A DNA stretch of 54,619 nt from Betaproteobacteria bacterium (GTDB lineage: Bacteria > Acidobacteriota > Terriglobia > Acidiferrales > UBA7541). Both the position numbers and the translations under genes were made by a program. Of the stretch, positions 40,209 through 49,607 are shown piece by piece. Within the stretch, counting starts at the first letter, position 1; every line of letters starts with the position of its first letter. Under the pieces are notes generated by a model that was not told the DNA's origin, searched no databases, and saw only the letters and a program-made list of their open reading frames with translations. The stretch covers positions 1 to 54,619 of the forward strand of contig CAJCHZ010000102.1 in the NCBI GenBank assembly GCA_903970165.1, read 5' to 3'.

Positions 40209-43049
40209 ATGAAGAGTTTGCATCGGCTTACGCCATTATTTCTGGCGATCGGCTTGTTGTTTGTAGCGGTATCTTCCCGCGCCCAATCGAATTCGGGATC
40301 GATTGAAGGAGTGGTCAAGGATGCATCAGGTGGAGTGGTCGTGGGAGCAACGATAGAGATTTCCGATCGCGTCAGCGGTTATCAGCGGCAGACGACGACG
40401 GGAAGCGACGGTGCGTTTCACTTCACGAACGTGCCCTTCAACACGTATCACACCATGGTAACGGCCGCTGGTTTTGCTGCTTACACCCAGGATGTGGAGG
40501 TGCGCTCGGCGGTTCCCACCCCAATACAGATTGGCCTCAAAGTGGGCGCTGCTGAAACGACAGTAACCGTGGAGGCCAACGGCGGAGATATGGTCGAGAA
40601 CGATTCGACGTTTCACACCGTCGTCGATCGCGATCTTTTCAAGAACGTACCTCTGGAAAGCGCCACCTCGTCCGTGACCTCTCTGGTGACACTCGTTACC
40701 CCCGGCGTAGCGGCCGATTCCAACGGTCTAGCCCACGGTCTTGGCGATCATGCGTCGAACTCCTTCTCGATAGATGGACAGCCGATTACAGATCAACAAA
40801 GCAAAGTGTTTTCGAACCAGATTCCAGCGGATTCGATCCAGTCACTGGAAGTGATTTCCGGCGCGCCGCCAGCCGAATTTGGAGGCAAGACGAGCCTCGT
40901 GATTGTAGTAACGACGCGCTCGGGTTTAGGGGTAAATCCTGCGCATGGACAGGTGACGAGTTCGTACGGCTCTTTTGGGAGCGTAAACTCCGGGTTCGAC
41001 CTGGCGTATGGCAACGACAAATGGGGCAACTACATCGCCGCCAACGGATTGAACACCAGCCGCTTTCTCGATGGACCAGAGATCGGCGTGATGCATGACC
41101 ATGGCAACGAAGAAAATTTCTTCGACCGCGTGGACTTCAAGCCGTCCTCGATCGACACGCTCAATTTCAACTTCGGCTACAGCCGCTCCTGGTTCCAGAC
41201 GCCCAACTCCTACGATGCGCAAAATGCAACGGGTTGGACTTTCGACGCGGTAGATCCAACATGCCCACTGGGACAGATCGGCAACTGCGGCGGCCTGGGA
41301 GCAAACGGCCAGCCGGTTGGTCCCCAGGATCAACGTTCGAAGATCGGGACTTTCAACATCGCTCCTTCATGGACGCGTCTGCTTAATACGCGGACGGTCT
41401 TCACGTTCGGCGCTTTCGTACGCCGCGATCAATACAACTATTATCCCAGCGGCAATCCATTCGCCGACGAAACTCCCGATTTGCAACAGGAGTCGGTCGC
41501 TCAGAACCGCACATTGACGAACGCCGGAGGCCGCGCCGTCCTCTCCTACGTGAAGGGCATGCACAATATTAAAGCCGGAGTTACCTATGAGCAGACATTC
41601 CTGACCGAGAACGAAAAATTTGGCATTGTCGATCCGGGCGTGAACGCAGTTTGCTTGAATGCCGACGGAAGCCTCAATACCAACCCCAGCATAACCGACC
41701 CGGCTGCTTGCGGCGGGATTGGCGGCACAGTGAATCCAGGATTTATTCCTCTTCTTGGTTGCTATGACTTGACCAGAACGGCCTCTCTGCCCGCATCGGA
41801 CGGTTGTCCTGCCGGCCAAGCCACCAGCGGTCTCTTCGCCTTCAACGGTCACACGGACATCAAGGAAACCGCGCTCTATTTTCAGGACGCCATCACGATC
41901 AAAAACTGGAGCCTGAACCTGGGATTGCGCGGCGATATTTACAATGGCCTCGCCAGCGCCAAACAACTGGAGCCCCGCGTCGGCGTCGCCTACAACATCA
42001 AGCCCACGAGCACCGTTCTGCGTGTTTCTTACGCGCGCACGATGGAGACTCCTTTCAACGAAAACCTAATCCTGGCCAGCACCGGCTGCAATAACCCGGT
42101 GATTTTCGATCTTCAAGAATCGGTCCCAGGCGGCCAGTGCGTTTCCTCGGCAATTCCCGCGCTAAGTCCCGGCCATCGCAATGAGTTCCACGCCGGCTTT
42201 GAACAAGCCTTCAAAAATTATCTGGTCGTGGATGCCGAATACATCTGGAAGTACACACACAAGGCATTTGACTTCAGCGTCGTGGGCGATACGCCTATCA
42301 CGTATCCCATCGAATGGGCCAGCTCGAAAATCCCCGGCTACGCCCTGCGCGCCAGCGTTCCCAACTACCACGGCTTCACGGCTTTTGTTGTGCTGTCCAG
42401 CGTGGCTGCGCGCTTCTTCACTCCACAGGTTAGCGGCATTGGTGCCACGCCCCCGACGGCCGGCGGGGCATCTGTATTCCGGATCGACCATGACGAACAC
42501 TTCAACCAGACGACGCACTTGCAATATCAACCGTGGAAGCTCGGCCCATGGGTCGGCTTCAATTGGCGTTACGACAGCGGCTTGGTAGCGGGTCCCGTGC
42601 CCTGCTTCGGAGGCGAGGATTGCCCGAACGGTCCGAACGGCGGTGGTCCCAATAATCTTATAGACGTCTCCGGTCTAACTGCGGATCAACAGTTTCAGGC
42701 AGGCCTCTTCTGCGGCGGTGTATTGGCGACGCCAACGACGCCGATTAGTTCGTCCTTTGGCGCGAATCTCTGTCCGGCCGGCAGTTATGGCTCAAAGTAC
42801 ATTTCCATTCCTTCGCCGGGTACGGAGAACGACGATCACAACCCGCAGCGCATTGCGCCGCGGAATTTGTTTGACGTCTCGGTGGGCGAAGACGACTTGT
42901 TTCGCGGCGACCGTTATAAGTGGAGCCTCAAGCTCACCGCCGTCAACCTGACAAACAAAGTGGCTCTCTACAACTTTCTTTCTACGTTCAGCGGCACGCA
43001 CTACGTGACACCACGCGCGCTGACGGCGGAATTGGGTTTCCACTTCTGA
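40209..43049 (+). CDS. TonB-dependent receptor with carboxypeptidase-regulatory-like domain, tandem copy 1
   Basis: A 946-residue outer-membrane receptor. The ATG at 40209 follows GGAGGG and gives a signal peptide ending near SSRAQS; the frame is open further upstream to 40101. Residues about 25-110 form a CarboxypepD-reg-like beta domain (GSIEGVVKDASGGVVVGATIEI). The plug follows (DHASNSFSIDGQPITDQQ; VISGAPPAEFGGKTSLVI), then a 22-strand-type barrel ending in a C-terminal Phe (TAELGFHF). The barrel has twelve Cys residues, unusual for the family. The next gene is a close paralogue. The ligand is unknown; related acidobacterial Oar-like receptors are linked to glycan or peptide uptake. Confidence 0.9.
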   Translation: MKSLHRLTPLFLAIGLLFVAVSSRAQSNSGSIEGVVKDASGGVVVGATIEISDRVSGYQRQTTTGSDGAFHFTNVPFNTYHTMVTAAGFAAYTQDVEVRSAVPTPIQIGLKVGAAETTVTVEANGGDMVENDSTFHTVVDRDLFKNVPLESATSSVTSLVTLVTPGVAADSNGLAHGLGDHASNSFSIDGQPITDQQSKVFSNQIPADSIQSLEVISGAPPAEFGGKTSLVIVVTTRSGLGVNPAHGQVTSSYGSFGSVNSGFDLAYGNDKWGNYIAANGLNTSRFLDGPEIGVMHDHGNEENFFDRVDFKPSSIDTLNFNFGYSRSWFQTPNSYDAQNATGWTFDAVDPTCPLGQIGNCGGLGANGQPVGPQDQRSKIGTFNIAPSWTRLLNTRTVFTFGAFVRRDQYNYYPSGNPFADETPDLQQESVAQNRTLTNAGGRAVLSYVKGMHNIKAGVTYEQTFLTENEKFGIVDPGVNAVCLNADGSLNTNPSITDPAACGGIGGTVNPGFIPLLGCYDLTRTASLPASDGCPAGQATSGLFAFNGHTDIKETALYFQDAITIKNWSLNLGLRGDIYNGLASAKQLEPRVGVAYNIKPTSTVLRVSYARTMETPFNENLILASTGCNNPVIFDLQESVPGGQCVSSAIPALSPGHRNEFHAGFEQAFKNYLVVDAEYIWKYTHKAFDFSVVGDTPITYPIEWASSKIPGYALRASVPNYHGFTAFVVLSSVAARFFTPQVSGIGATPPTAGGASVFRIDHDEHFNQTTHLQYQPWKLGPWVGFNWRYDSGLVAGPVPCFGGEDCPNGPNGGGPNNLIDVSGLTADQQFQAGLFCGGVLATPTTPISSSFGANLCPAGSYGSKYISIPSPGTENDDHNPQRIAPRNLFDVSVGEDDLFRGDRYKWSLKLTAVNLTNKVALYNFLSTFSGTHYVTPRALTAELGFHF

Positions 43050-43181
43050 CTTGCGTGAGTCGTGGGATGACTATGGGGGATGGGGGCGGACGGTATTCTT
43101 GAAGGCCACCATCCCTTTCTCTGAGGCTGTACCGAAGTAAACAGACCGAGGGAGTTGGCATATCTTCGGGAAGCATCCTGC

Positions 43182-43333
43182 TAGAATGGGATTGACTATT
43201 CGAACGGGTGAGCAGGCAAAGGCAGTTGGAATCAACGAGAACCTCTGAGGGACGGCGGAGACAACCGCGTACACGGGCTGTTCCGCCGATACGTCTCTAT
43301 CTCGGGGAGTCTGCGAATGGAGACGGAAGAAAA
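43182..43333 (+). ncRNA. Structured 5' leader RNA of TonB receptor copy 2 (element copy A)
   Basis: A -10 box TAGAAT (43182-43187) is followed by a leader sharing sequence and structure with 49253-49440. Elements in order: GGTGAG (43207-43212), a short GTTG/CAAC hairpin, AACCTCTGAGG, a long hairpin closed by GGCGG/CCGCC (43254-43288), and a last helix CGTCTC/GAGACG (43292-43326) whose 3' arm touches the ribosome site of the receptor ATG at 43334. The fit is that of a cis-regulatory RNA that could hide the ribosome site. No known riboswitch core was recognised. Confidence 0.55.
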
Positions 43334-46180
43334 ATGAAGAGCTTATGCAAAATTGCGCCATTATTCCTGGCGCTCGGTTTGTTGTTTTCAGCGTCCGCAG
43401 CACGAGCACAATCCGGCAGTTCGGGTTCGGTGGAAGGAGTCATAAAGGATCCATCGGGCAGTGCTGTGCCAAATGCCAAAGTCGAACTTTCTCATTCCGT
43501 TAGCGGGTTTCATCGCGAAGCCGTCACAGGCACGGACGGCGCCTTCAAGTTCGCAAACGTCCCCTTTAACCCCTACCACCTGGTCGTGACCGCCGATCAA
43601 TTTGATTCCTACACGCAGGATGTGGATGTGCGCTCGACGGTTCCTGTCAAGTTAGAGATTGCGATGAAGATCGTATCGAACACAACCAGCGTCACGGTCA
43701 CGGAAAATGCCGGTGATTTGGTGGAAACACAATCCACGTTTCACACGGATGTGGATCGCGCCTTGTTCGACACCCTTCCGCTGGAAAGCGCCTCTTCTTC
43801 GGTGAGCTCGCTCGTTACCCTGACATCGCCGGGAGTCTCAGCGGATTCGAACGGGCTCTTTCACGGTCTTGGCGATCACGCGTCCAACTCGTTTTCCGTG
43901 GATGGCCAGCCCATCACGGACCAGCAAAGCAAAGTATTTTCCAATCAGATTCCTTCGGATTCGATTCAATCCATGGAAGTGATTTCCGGTGCCCCACCGG
44001 CCGAATTTGGCGGCAAAACAAGCCTGGTGATTGTGGTTACCACGCGCTCGGGCATGGGAGTCAAACCGCCCCATGGCCAGATAACCAGCTCTTACGGCTC
44101 CTTTGGGAGCGCCAGCAGCGGTTTTGACTTAGCTTATGGCGGAGACAATTGGGGCAATTACATTTCCGGCAGCGGTTTGAACACCGGCCGCTTTCTCGAT
44201 GGCCCGGAGTTTGACGTTATCCACGATCGCGGCAATGAAGAAAATTTCTTCGACCGCGTCGACTTGAAAGTCTCGTCGGCGGATACCCTTACTTTCAATT
44301 TTGGCTATAGCCGGTCCTGGTTCCAGACCCCCAACTCCTACGACGCACAGAACGCAACCGGCTGGTCCTTTAACTCGCTCGACCCCATTTGCCCTGGGGG
44401 ACAAACGGGAAACTGCGGCGGCTTGGGACCGAACGGAGAGCCAGTGGGTCCGCAGGATCAGCGCTCGAAGATTGGAACGTTCAACATTGCCCCGTCGTGG
44501 ACGCGCCTGATCAATCAGCAAACTGTGCTCACGTTCGGCGGCTTCGTGCGCCAGGATCAATACAACTATTATCCGAGCGGCAATCCCTTCGCCGACGAGA
44601 CGCCGGACCTGCAACTGGAAACGATTCGCCAGCACCGCACCTTGACCAACGCCGGCGCTCACGTCAGTTTGTCCTACGTGAAAGGCATCAACAACATCAA
44701 GACCGGTGTGACTTACGAGCATACCTTCCTGACCGAAAACGACAAATTCGGCATCGTGAATCCCGCGGTAAACGCGGTTTGCCTGAACGCCGACGGAAGC
44801 CTCGATAGCAACCCGGGCATCACCGACCCTGCTGCTTGCGGAGGACTCAACGATCCGGGCGGCTCCGTGAATCCCGGTTTTATTCCGCTGCTCGGGTGCT
44901 ACGACCTGACTCGAACGGCTGCTCTGCCTGCTTCCGATGGCTGCCCCGCTGGACAGACGGCCAGCAGCGTGTTTCCCTTCTATGGCCACACCGACGTAAA
45001 AGAGACAGCGCTCTATTTTCAGGATGCTCTTACCATCAAGAACTGGAGCTTTCAGCTTGGCCTGCGCGGCGATCTCTACAATGGCATCGCCACGGCCAAG
45101 CAGATCGAGCCGCGAGTTGGCCTCGCCTACAAGGTCAAGCCCACGAGCACGGTTCTGCGGCTTTCCTACGCGCGCACGATGGAAACGCCGTTCAACGAGA
45201 ATCTGGTTTTGGCCAGCACTGGCTGCAACGACCCTGTCATTTTTGACTTGCAGGAGTCCGTTCCCGGAGGCCAGTGCGTTTCGGCAACCCAACAGCCCCT
45301 TAGCCCGGGCCATCGCAATGAGTTCCACGCCGGTTTTGAGCAGGCTTACAAAAAATATCTTGTCGTGGATGCGGAATACATCTGGAAGTACACTCATGAA
45401 GCGTTTGACTTCAGCGTGCTGGGCAATACGCCGATCACCTATCCGATCGAGTGGGCGAGCTCGAAAATTCCCGGCTATGCGATTCGCGTTTCCGTTCCGG
45501 ATTTCCATGGCTTTACAGCGTACGTCGTGATGTCCAGCGTTGCGGCGCGTTTCTTTACGCCGCAGGTCAGCGGCATTGGCGCGACTCCCGGAGGAAGCAA
45601 CGTATTTCGCATCGACCACGACGAAAAATTCAACCAGACCACGCACCTGCAATATCAGCCGTCGAAGCGCTTGCCCTGGATCGGCTTCAACTGGCGTTAC
45701 GACAGCGGAGGCGTGGCTGGCCCGGTGCCGTGCTTCGGAGGCGAGGCTTGCGCCAACGCCGCCACGCCTGGCGAAATTGCGGCAGGTCTCATCAACGTGT
45801 CGGGGCTTACGCCGGATCAACAGTTCCAGGCAGGACTTTTCTGTGGGAACGTGTTTGCGACGCAGACCACGCCGATCAGTTCAGCGGCTGGTGCGAATCT
45901 CTGTCCTGCGACAATGTACGGTTCGAAGTACTTGAGCATTCCAGCTCCCGGAACGGAGAACAACGATCACAACCCGCCGCGAGTTGACTCGCGCAATTTG
46001 TTCGATGTCTCCGTGGGCGAAGACGACCTGTTCCACGGTGACCGTTACAAGTGGAGCCTGCGGCTTACAGCCATCAACGTGGCCAACACAGTGGCCCTTT
46101 ACAATTTCCTTTCCACGTTCAGCGGAACGCACTACGTGACGCCTCGCGCCCTGACGGCGGAGCTGGGCTTCCACTTTTAA
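43334..46180 (+). CDS. TonB-dependent receptor with carboxypeptidase-regulatory-like domain, tandem copy 2
   Basis: A 948-residue paralogue of the preceding receptor; most positions are identical by eye from signal peptide to the C-terminal TAELGFHF, including the twelve barrel cysteines. The ATG at 43334 is set by analogy with copy 1 (MKSL start) and a GGA-rich site; the frame is open upstream but overlaps the structured leader. Domains: signal peptide, CarboxypepD-reg-like domain (GSVEGVIKDPSGSAVPNAKV), plug, and barrel. Unlike copy 1, it is preceded by a structured RNA with its own promoter box, so the two copies are likely regulated differently. The ligand is unknown. Confidence 0.9.
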   Translation: MKSLCKIAPLFLALGLLFSASAARAQSGSSGSVEGVIKDPSGSAVPNAKVELSHSVSGFHREAVTGTDGAFKFANVPFNPYHLVVTADQFDSYTQDVDVRSTVPVKLEIAMKIVSNTTSVTVTENAGDLVETQSTFHTDVDRALFDTLPLESASSSVSSLVTLTSPGVSADSNGLFHGLGDHASNSFSVDGQPITDQQSKVFSNQIPSDSIQSMEVISGAPPAEFGGKTSLVIVVTTRSGMGVKPPHGQITSSYGSFGSASSGFDLAYGGDNWGNYISGSGLNTGRFLDGPEFDVIHDRGNEENFFDRVDLKVSSADTLTFNFGYSRSWFQTPNSYDAQNATGWSFNSLDPICPGGQTGNCGGLGPNGEPVGPQDQRSKIGTFNIAPSWTRLINQQTVLTFGGFVRQDQYNYYPSGNPFADETPDLQLETIRQHRTLTNAGAHVSLSYVKGINNIKTGVTYEHTFLTENDKFGIVNPAVNAVCLNADGSLDSNPGITDPAACGGLNDPGGSVNPGFIPLLGCYDLTRTAALPASDGCPAGQTASSVFPFYGHTDVKETALYFQDALTIKNWSFQLGLRGDLYNGIATAKQIEPRVGLAYKVKPTSTVLRLSYARTMETPFNENLVLASTGCNDPVIFDLQESVPGGQCVSATQQPLSPGHRNEFHAGFEQAYKKYLVVDAEYIWKYTHEAFDFSVLGNTPITYPIEWASSKIPGYAIRVSVPDFHGFTAYVVMSSVAARFFTPQVSGIGATPGGSNVFRIDHDEKFNQTTHLQYQPSKRLPWIGFNWRYDSGGVAGPVPCFGGEACANAATPGEIAAGLINVSGLTPDQQFQAGLFCGNVFATQTTPISSAAGANLCPATMYGSKYLSIPAPGTENNDHNPPRVDSRNLFDVSVGEDDLFHGDRYKWSLRLTAINVANTVALYNFLSTFSGTHYVTPRALTAELGFHF

Positions 46181-46463
46181 GCGGGCGGCTGGGGAGCCCT
46201 TATCCCGGGCCCTGGCGGACGAATTGTCCTCATCCCGCATCTAAGAACGGCAGACGTGGTTGGTTGAGCCAGGCGCAGGTGCGTGGAGTTGGAGAGTGGG
46301 GCACATCCCTACCTCGCCGGGCTTCCCGTTTCTGCGCGGTAACTCGACAATGAAAGACTAGTCGTCTGGCTGGGCAAAGGCATTGGTGTCGTTCGCCGGC
46401 TCGCGTACCCGCCCAAATTGAAGAAAGAGCGAAACGAAAAGTCAAGTTCCCCTCGGCCAGACC
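46181..46463. other. Intergenic region before the third receptor
   Basis: 283 bases; I see no gene, no copy of the structured RNA element and no intrinsic terminator with a T-run. A GGGAGCCC/GGGCCC-type GC-rich fold lies just after the stop of copy 2. Confidence 0.4.
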
Positions 46464-49091
46464 ATGAATCGAATTCAAACCCTAATTCTGCGATTCGCAG
46501 CCAAAGTCGTGTCCGCCGAAAGGAAGGCAAATCTTGCTGACCTCGGCTGGGTGCGTCGCGTGGCCACCCTTATCGTTGTTTTCGTGGCTGCTATTCCTGC
46601 CTTTGGACAGAGCACGCGGTCCAGTGGCGACAAGCAGCAAACCGGCTCCATCCACGGAACGATTTCCACCAAGCAGGAAAGCGCTTCCTCAGACTTGACG
46701 GGCATCAGCGTCAGTCTGACCCCAGTGCCGCCCGAAGCCAACCCGCTTACGACGACCACGGATGACGCGGGGCGCTATGAGTTCAAGAACCTGAAGCCCG
46801 GAGCGTATACCGTTTCGATCACCCAGGCGGGCTTTAAAAACGTTACGAAGCAAGTCAACGTGGCAGCCGGCCAAGCTGTCGTTGAGGACATTACGGTCGA
46901 ACTCGCCACGGTGAGCGAAAAGGTTGAGGTTAACGAGCAGACGCAGGTTATCTCGACGGAGAGCGTCTCCAATCCCGATGCGACGGTGACTCACACGGAG
47001 ATGATCGCGCTGCCGACCCAGCAGGAAAAAATTCGAGAGCTGATCCCGATCACTCCTGGCGTGATCAAAACGATGGACGGGAAGCTCAGCTTCAAGGGCG
47101 CGGACGAAAATCAAAGCATGTTTCTGGTGAACTCGGCGCAGACCGCCGATCCGGTGACCGGGAGCTTTTCCATTCCGGTGCCGACAGACGCCGTGCAGTC
47201 GTTCGCAGTCTACAAGACGCCATATAACGCGAGCCTCGGAAGCTTCTCCGGTGGATTGACGACCATTGAGACCAAGCCTCCCGAGGAAAAGTGGAATTTC
47301 TACCTTAAGAATGTTGTTCCCTCCGTACTCGGAAAGAACGACTCGATCGTCGGCCTTGCGGAAGCCACGCCAGGAGTGGATTTTGGCGGGCCGCTCCTGG
47401 GCGACAAAGTATTTTTCTCGGAAGTTTTCCAGTACGACATGAAAAAGTTCACCATTCGAGGCCTGCCCTGGCCCGACGACATCACCAAGCGGCAAGGGTT
47501 CAGTTCTTTCTCGACGCTCGAGTTCGTCCTTTCGCCAAAGCAAATCCTCACGCTGACCGTAAACGCGTTTCCTCTCCGCATCCGGCATGCGGGAATCAAT
47601 GCGCTCGTTCCCGAACCCGCATCGAACGACCTGGATCAAAGGGGCATATCCACTGCTCTCTCCGATAAGTACCAGTTCGATTCGGGCGCGATTTTCAGCG
47701 TGCTCGCGCAGTACACCCGCTTCGACAGCAACGCGCACGGAGAAGGCTTGGCTGACATGACGATCGGCCCCGAAGGATGGGGCGGGAATTTTTTCAACGC
47801 GTGGTCCAGGCGCGGCAAATCGTTCCAGTTGCTGCCCAGCTATCAATTCAAAAAGGTGAAGTTGCTGGGAGAACACGAGATTCATGTCGGCGTGGACTAC
47901 AGCTATCGCTCGTATTTCGGGACCAGCGCGGCGCAACCGGTGCAACTGCTCGAGTTGGACGGCACACTGGATGAGCAGATTAATTTTCAGCCTGGAGCTT
48001 CGCAGATTGCTTCGGATTCCGCGGTCGCCGAGTTCGTTCAGGATCATTGGGTTTTGAATTCGCACTGGACTGCAGATTTGGGGGCGCGTTTGCAGAGCGA
48101 GACTTCCGGCTGGTCGGCGGCGTTCGCACCGCGCGCAGGCATTGCCTGGTCGCCGGAGAAAAATGGCAAGACCGTCATACGCGCGGGAGCAGGCTTGTTT
48201 TACAGCTTGCTGCCGCTGCTGGCCGGGGACTTTGCGACCAACCCAACACGCGTCGTCAGTTTTTTTGATCCGACAGGCACACTCATCGGAACGCCCGTGA
48301 CGTATACCAACTCTTACGTGGGCAGCGTGAACCCGCTGAACACAACCTTCCTGCCGAGCGGTCCGGGCACGACGCCGCGAAATTTCACCTGGAACGTCGA
48401 GGGCGACCGGGCACTCAGGAGAAATGTCATTTTGCGCGTCGGCTACATTGACAGCCACACGACCTACCTCTTTGACGTCAATCCATTTACCGGCGCAGCA
48501 GGACAGAATTCGTTCCTGGGCCTCACCAACACCGGTTCTTCTCACTATCACGAGCTGGAAAGCACCGTACATTTCACGGTTCACGAACACAATGAAGTGA
48601 ACGCCTCGTATATCTGGAGCCGCACTCGCGGTGATTTGAACAATCTTTCCAACGTCATGATTCCGTTTCTGCAGCCGGTCATTCGTCCCAATGTGTACGG
48701 AATTTTGCCGTCCGACGTGCCGAACCGCGTGATTACCTGGGGCGTTTTTTCTTTGCCCAAAAAGCTGATCCTCAGCCCCATCCTCGACATCCATAGCGGC
48801 TATCCATATTCCGACGTCGATGTGCTGCAAAATTATGTGGGCACGCCAAACGGCCAGCGCTTCGCCACATTTCTTTCGCTCGACGTGAAAATCTACCGCG
48901 TCTTCCAGGTTCCTTTTCTCGGTGCAAAAAGCGGCAAGATTCACCACATGCGCCTCGGCTTCTATTCGCTCAACGTAACAAACCACGGCAATTTCAACGC
49001 CGTCTACAACAACGTCACCGCCCCCAATTTCGGCCAGTTCGTCGGCTTCCTGGACCGCCGCGACGGCGCGGTCATCGATTTCATCGACTGA
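46464..49091 (+). CDS. TonB-dependent receptor with carboxypeptidase-regulatory-like domain, third and divergent
   Basis: An 875-residue outer-membrane receptor. A long N-region precedes the hydrophobic signal core (VATLIVVFVAAIPAFG). The CarboxypepD-reg-like domain is seen as GSIHGTISTKQ ... DDAGRYEFKNLKPGAYTVSI, then a plug-like region (LSFKGADENQSMFLVNSAQ; PYNASLGSFSGGLTTIETK) and a beta barrel ending in VIDFID. It is only distantly related to the two upstream copies and has no visible cysteine. The terminal residue is Asp rather than an aromatic, unusual for an outer-membrane barrel. The ribosome site is weak. Probably part of the same uptake locus. Confidence 0.85.
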   Translation: MNRIQTLILRFAAKVVSAERKANLADLGWVRRVATLIVVFVAAIPAFGQSTRSSGDKQQTGSIHGTISTKQESASSDLTGISVSLTPVPPEANPLTTTTDDAGRYEFKNLKPGAYTVSITQAGFKNVTKQVNVAAGQAVVEDITVELATVSEKVEVNEQTQVISTESVSNPDATVTHTEMIALPTQQEKIRELIPITPGVIKTMDGKLSFKGADENQSMFLVNSAQTADPVTGSFSIPVPTDAVQSFAVYKTPYNASLGSFSGGLTTIETKPPEEKWNFYLKNVVPSVLGKNDSIVGLAEATPGVDFGGPLLGDKVFFSEVFQYDMKKFTIRGLPWPDDITKRQGFSSFSTLEFVLSPKQILTLTVNAFPLRIRHAGINALVPEPASNDLDQRGISTALSDKYQFDSGAIFSVLAQYTRFDSNAHGEGLADMTIGPEGWGGNFFNAWSRRGKSFQLLPSYQFKKVKLLGEHEIHVGVDYSYRSYFGTSAAQPVQLLELDGTLDEQINFQPGASQIASDSAVAEFVQDHWVLNSHWTADLGARLQSETSGWSAAFAPRAGIAWSPEKNGKTVIRAGAGLFYSLLPLLAGDFATNPTRVVSFFDPTGTLIGTPVTYTNSYVGSVNPLNTTFLPSGPGTTPRNFTWNVEGDRALRRNVILRVGYIDSHTTYLFDVNPFTGAAGQNSFLGLTNTGSSHYHELESTVHFTVHEHNEVNASYIWSRTRGDLNNLSNVMIPFLQPVIRPNVYGILPSDVPNRVITWGVFSLPKKLILSPILDIHSGYPYSDVDVLQNYVGTPNGQRFATFLSLDVKIYRVFQVPFLGAKSGKIHHMRLGFYSLNVTNHGNFNAVYNNVTAPNFGQFVGFLDRRDGAVIDFID

Positions 49092-49607
49092 GTTTCATCC
49101 CTTGGCTCGCCTGGTCGAACAGTAACTAATCCCACGCTTGCGTACAGCAAGAGTGCGTGCAAGCCCAAGAAAGGTAAAGGGTTTGCTAGCGATTCCAGCG
49201 TGTGTGCGCCTAGCGGATTAGGAGCCGGAAGGATTTGCCGGGGGCATACTGGTAGAATGTTCAGCGGAGCGGTACTTCGAAGCAGGTGAGGGAGCGAAAG
49301 CTGTTTGAACCAATGACGAATCTCTGAGGTGCTGCGGATAGACAGCCCGTGTGCACGGCCTGTCCCGCTGGAACGTCTTGAAGGGCAAGAGGCGCCCGTG
49401 TGGCCACGTGTGGCCTCAGGGCGAAGACGGACCAGCGGGGCAGGAAAGCCTAACGGTTGGCTCGTGGCGCCCACCTAATTCAGAGGTTCACGGCCTAGCT
49501 CCCCACGGCCAAGCAGTCCGCTCTTTTTTGTGGAGCAAGGATTTTTGTGTAGCAAGGATTTCCGGAGACGGGGAAATTCCTGGTCAAGGTCGCGGCACAG
49601 TCAAAGC
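49092..49607. other. Gene-free region upstream of ymdB carrying the second structured RNA
   Basis: 516 bases without a protein gene. It contains a TAGAAT box at 49253-49258, the structured element (49265-49440), further hairpins around 49384-49480 and a T-rich run (TTTTTT at about 49525-49530) preceded by GGCC repeats that could act as a terminator. Confidence 0.5.
49253..49440 (+). ncRNA. Structured RNA element upstream of ymdB (element copy B)
   Basis: After TAGAAT (49253-49258) comes GGTGAG (49285-49290), a GAAA-capped AGC/GCT mini-hairpin, TTG/CAA, AATCTCTGAGG (49319-49329) and a long hairpin GCGG-GACAG-CCGTG/CACGG-CTGTC-CCGC (49334-49368). A helix CGTCTT/AAGACG then encloses further GC hairpins. 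It aligns with 43182-43333, with base changes that keep pairing (CGTCTC/GAGACG there). The promoter box and order are shared. It may be the ymdB leader or a free small RNA, as the ymdB ATG is about 170 bases further on. Confidence 0.55.

Noticed and set aside
49253..49440. Glycine riboswitch
   Set aside because: CTCTGAGG resembles part of the glycine aptamer, but the GAAGG core and tandem aptamer layout are not seen. No database search could be run.
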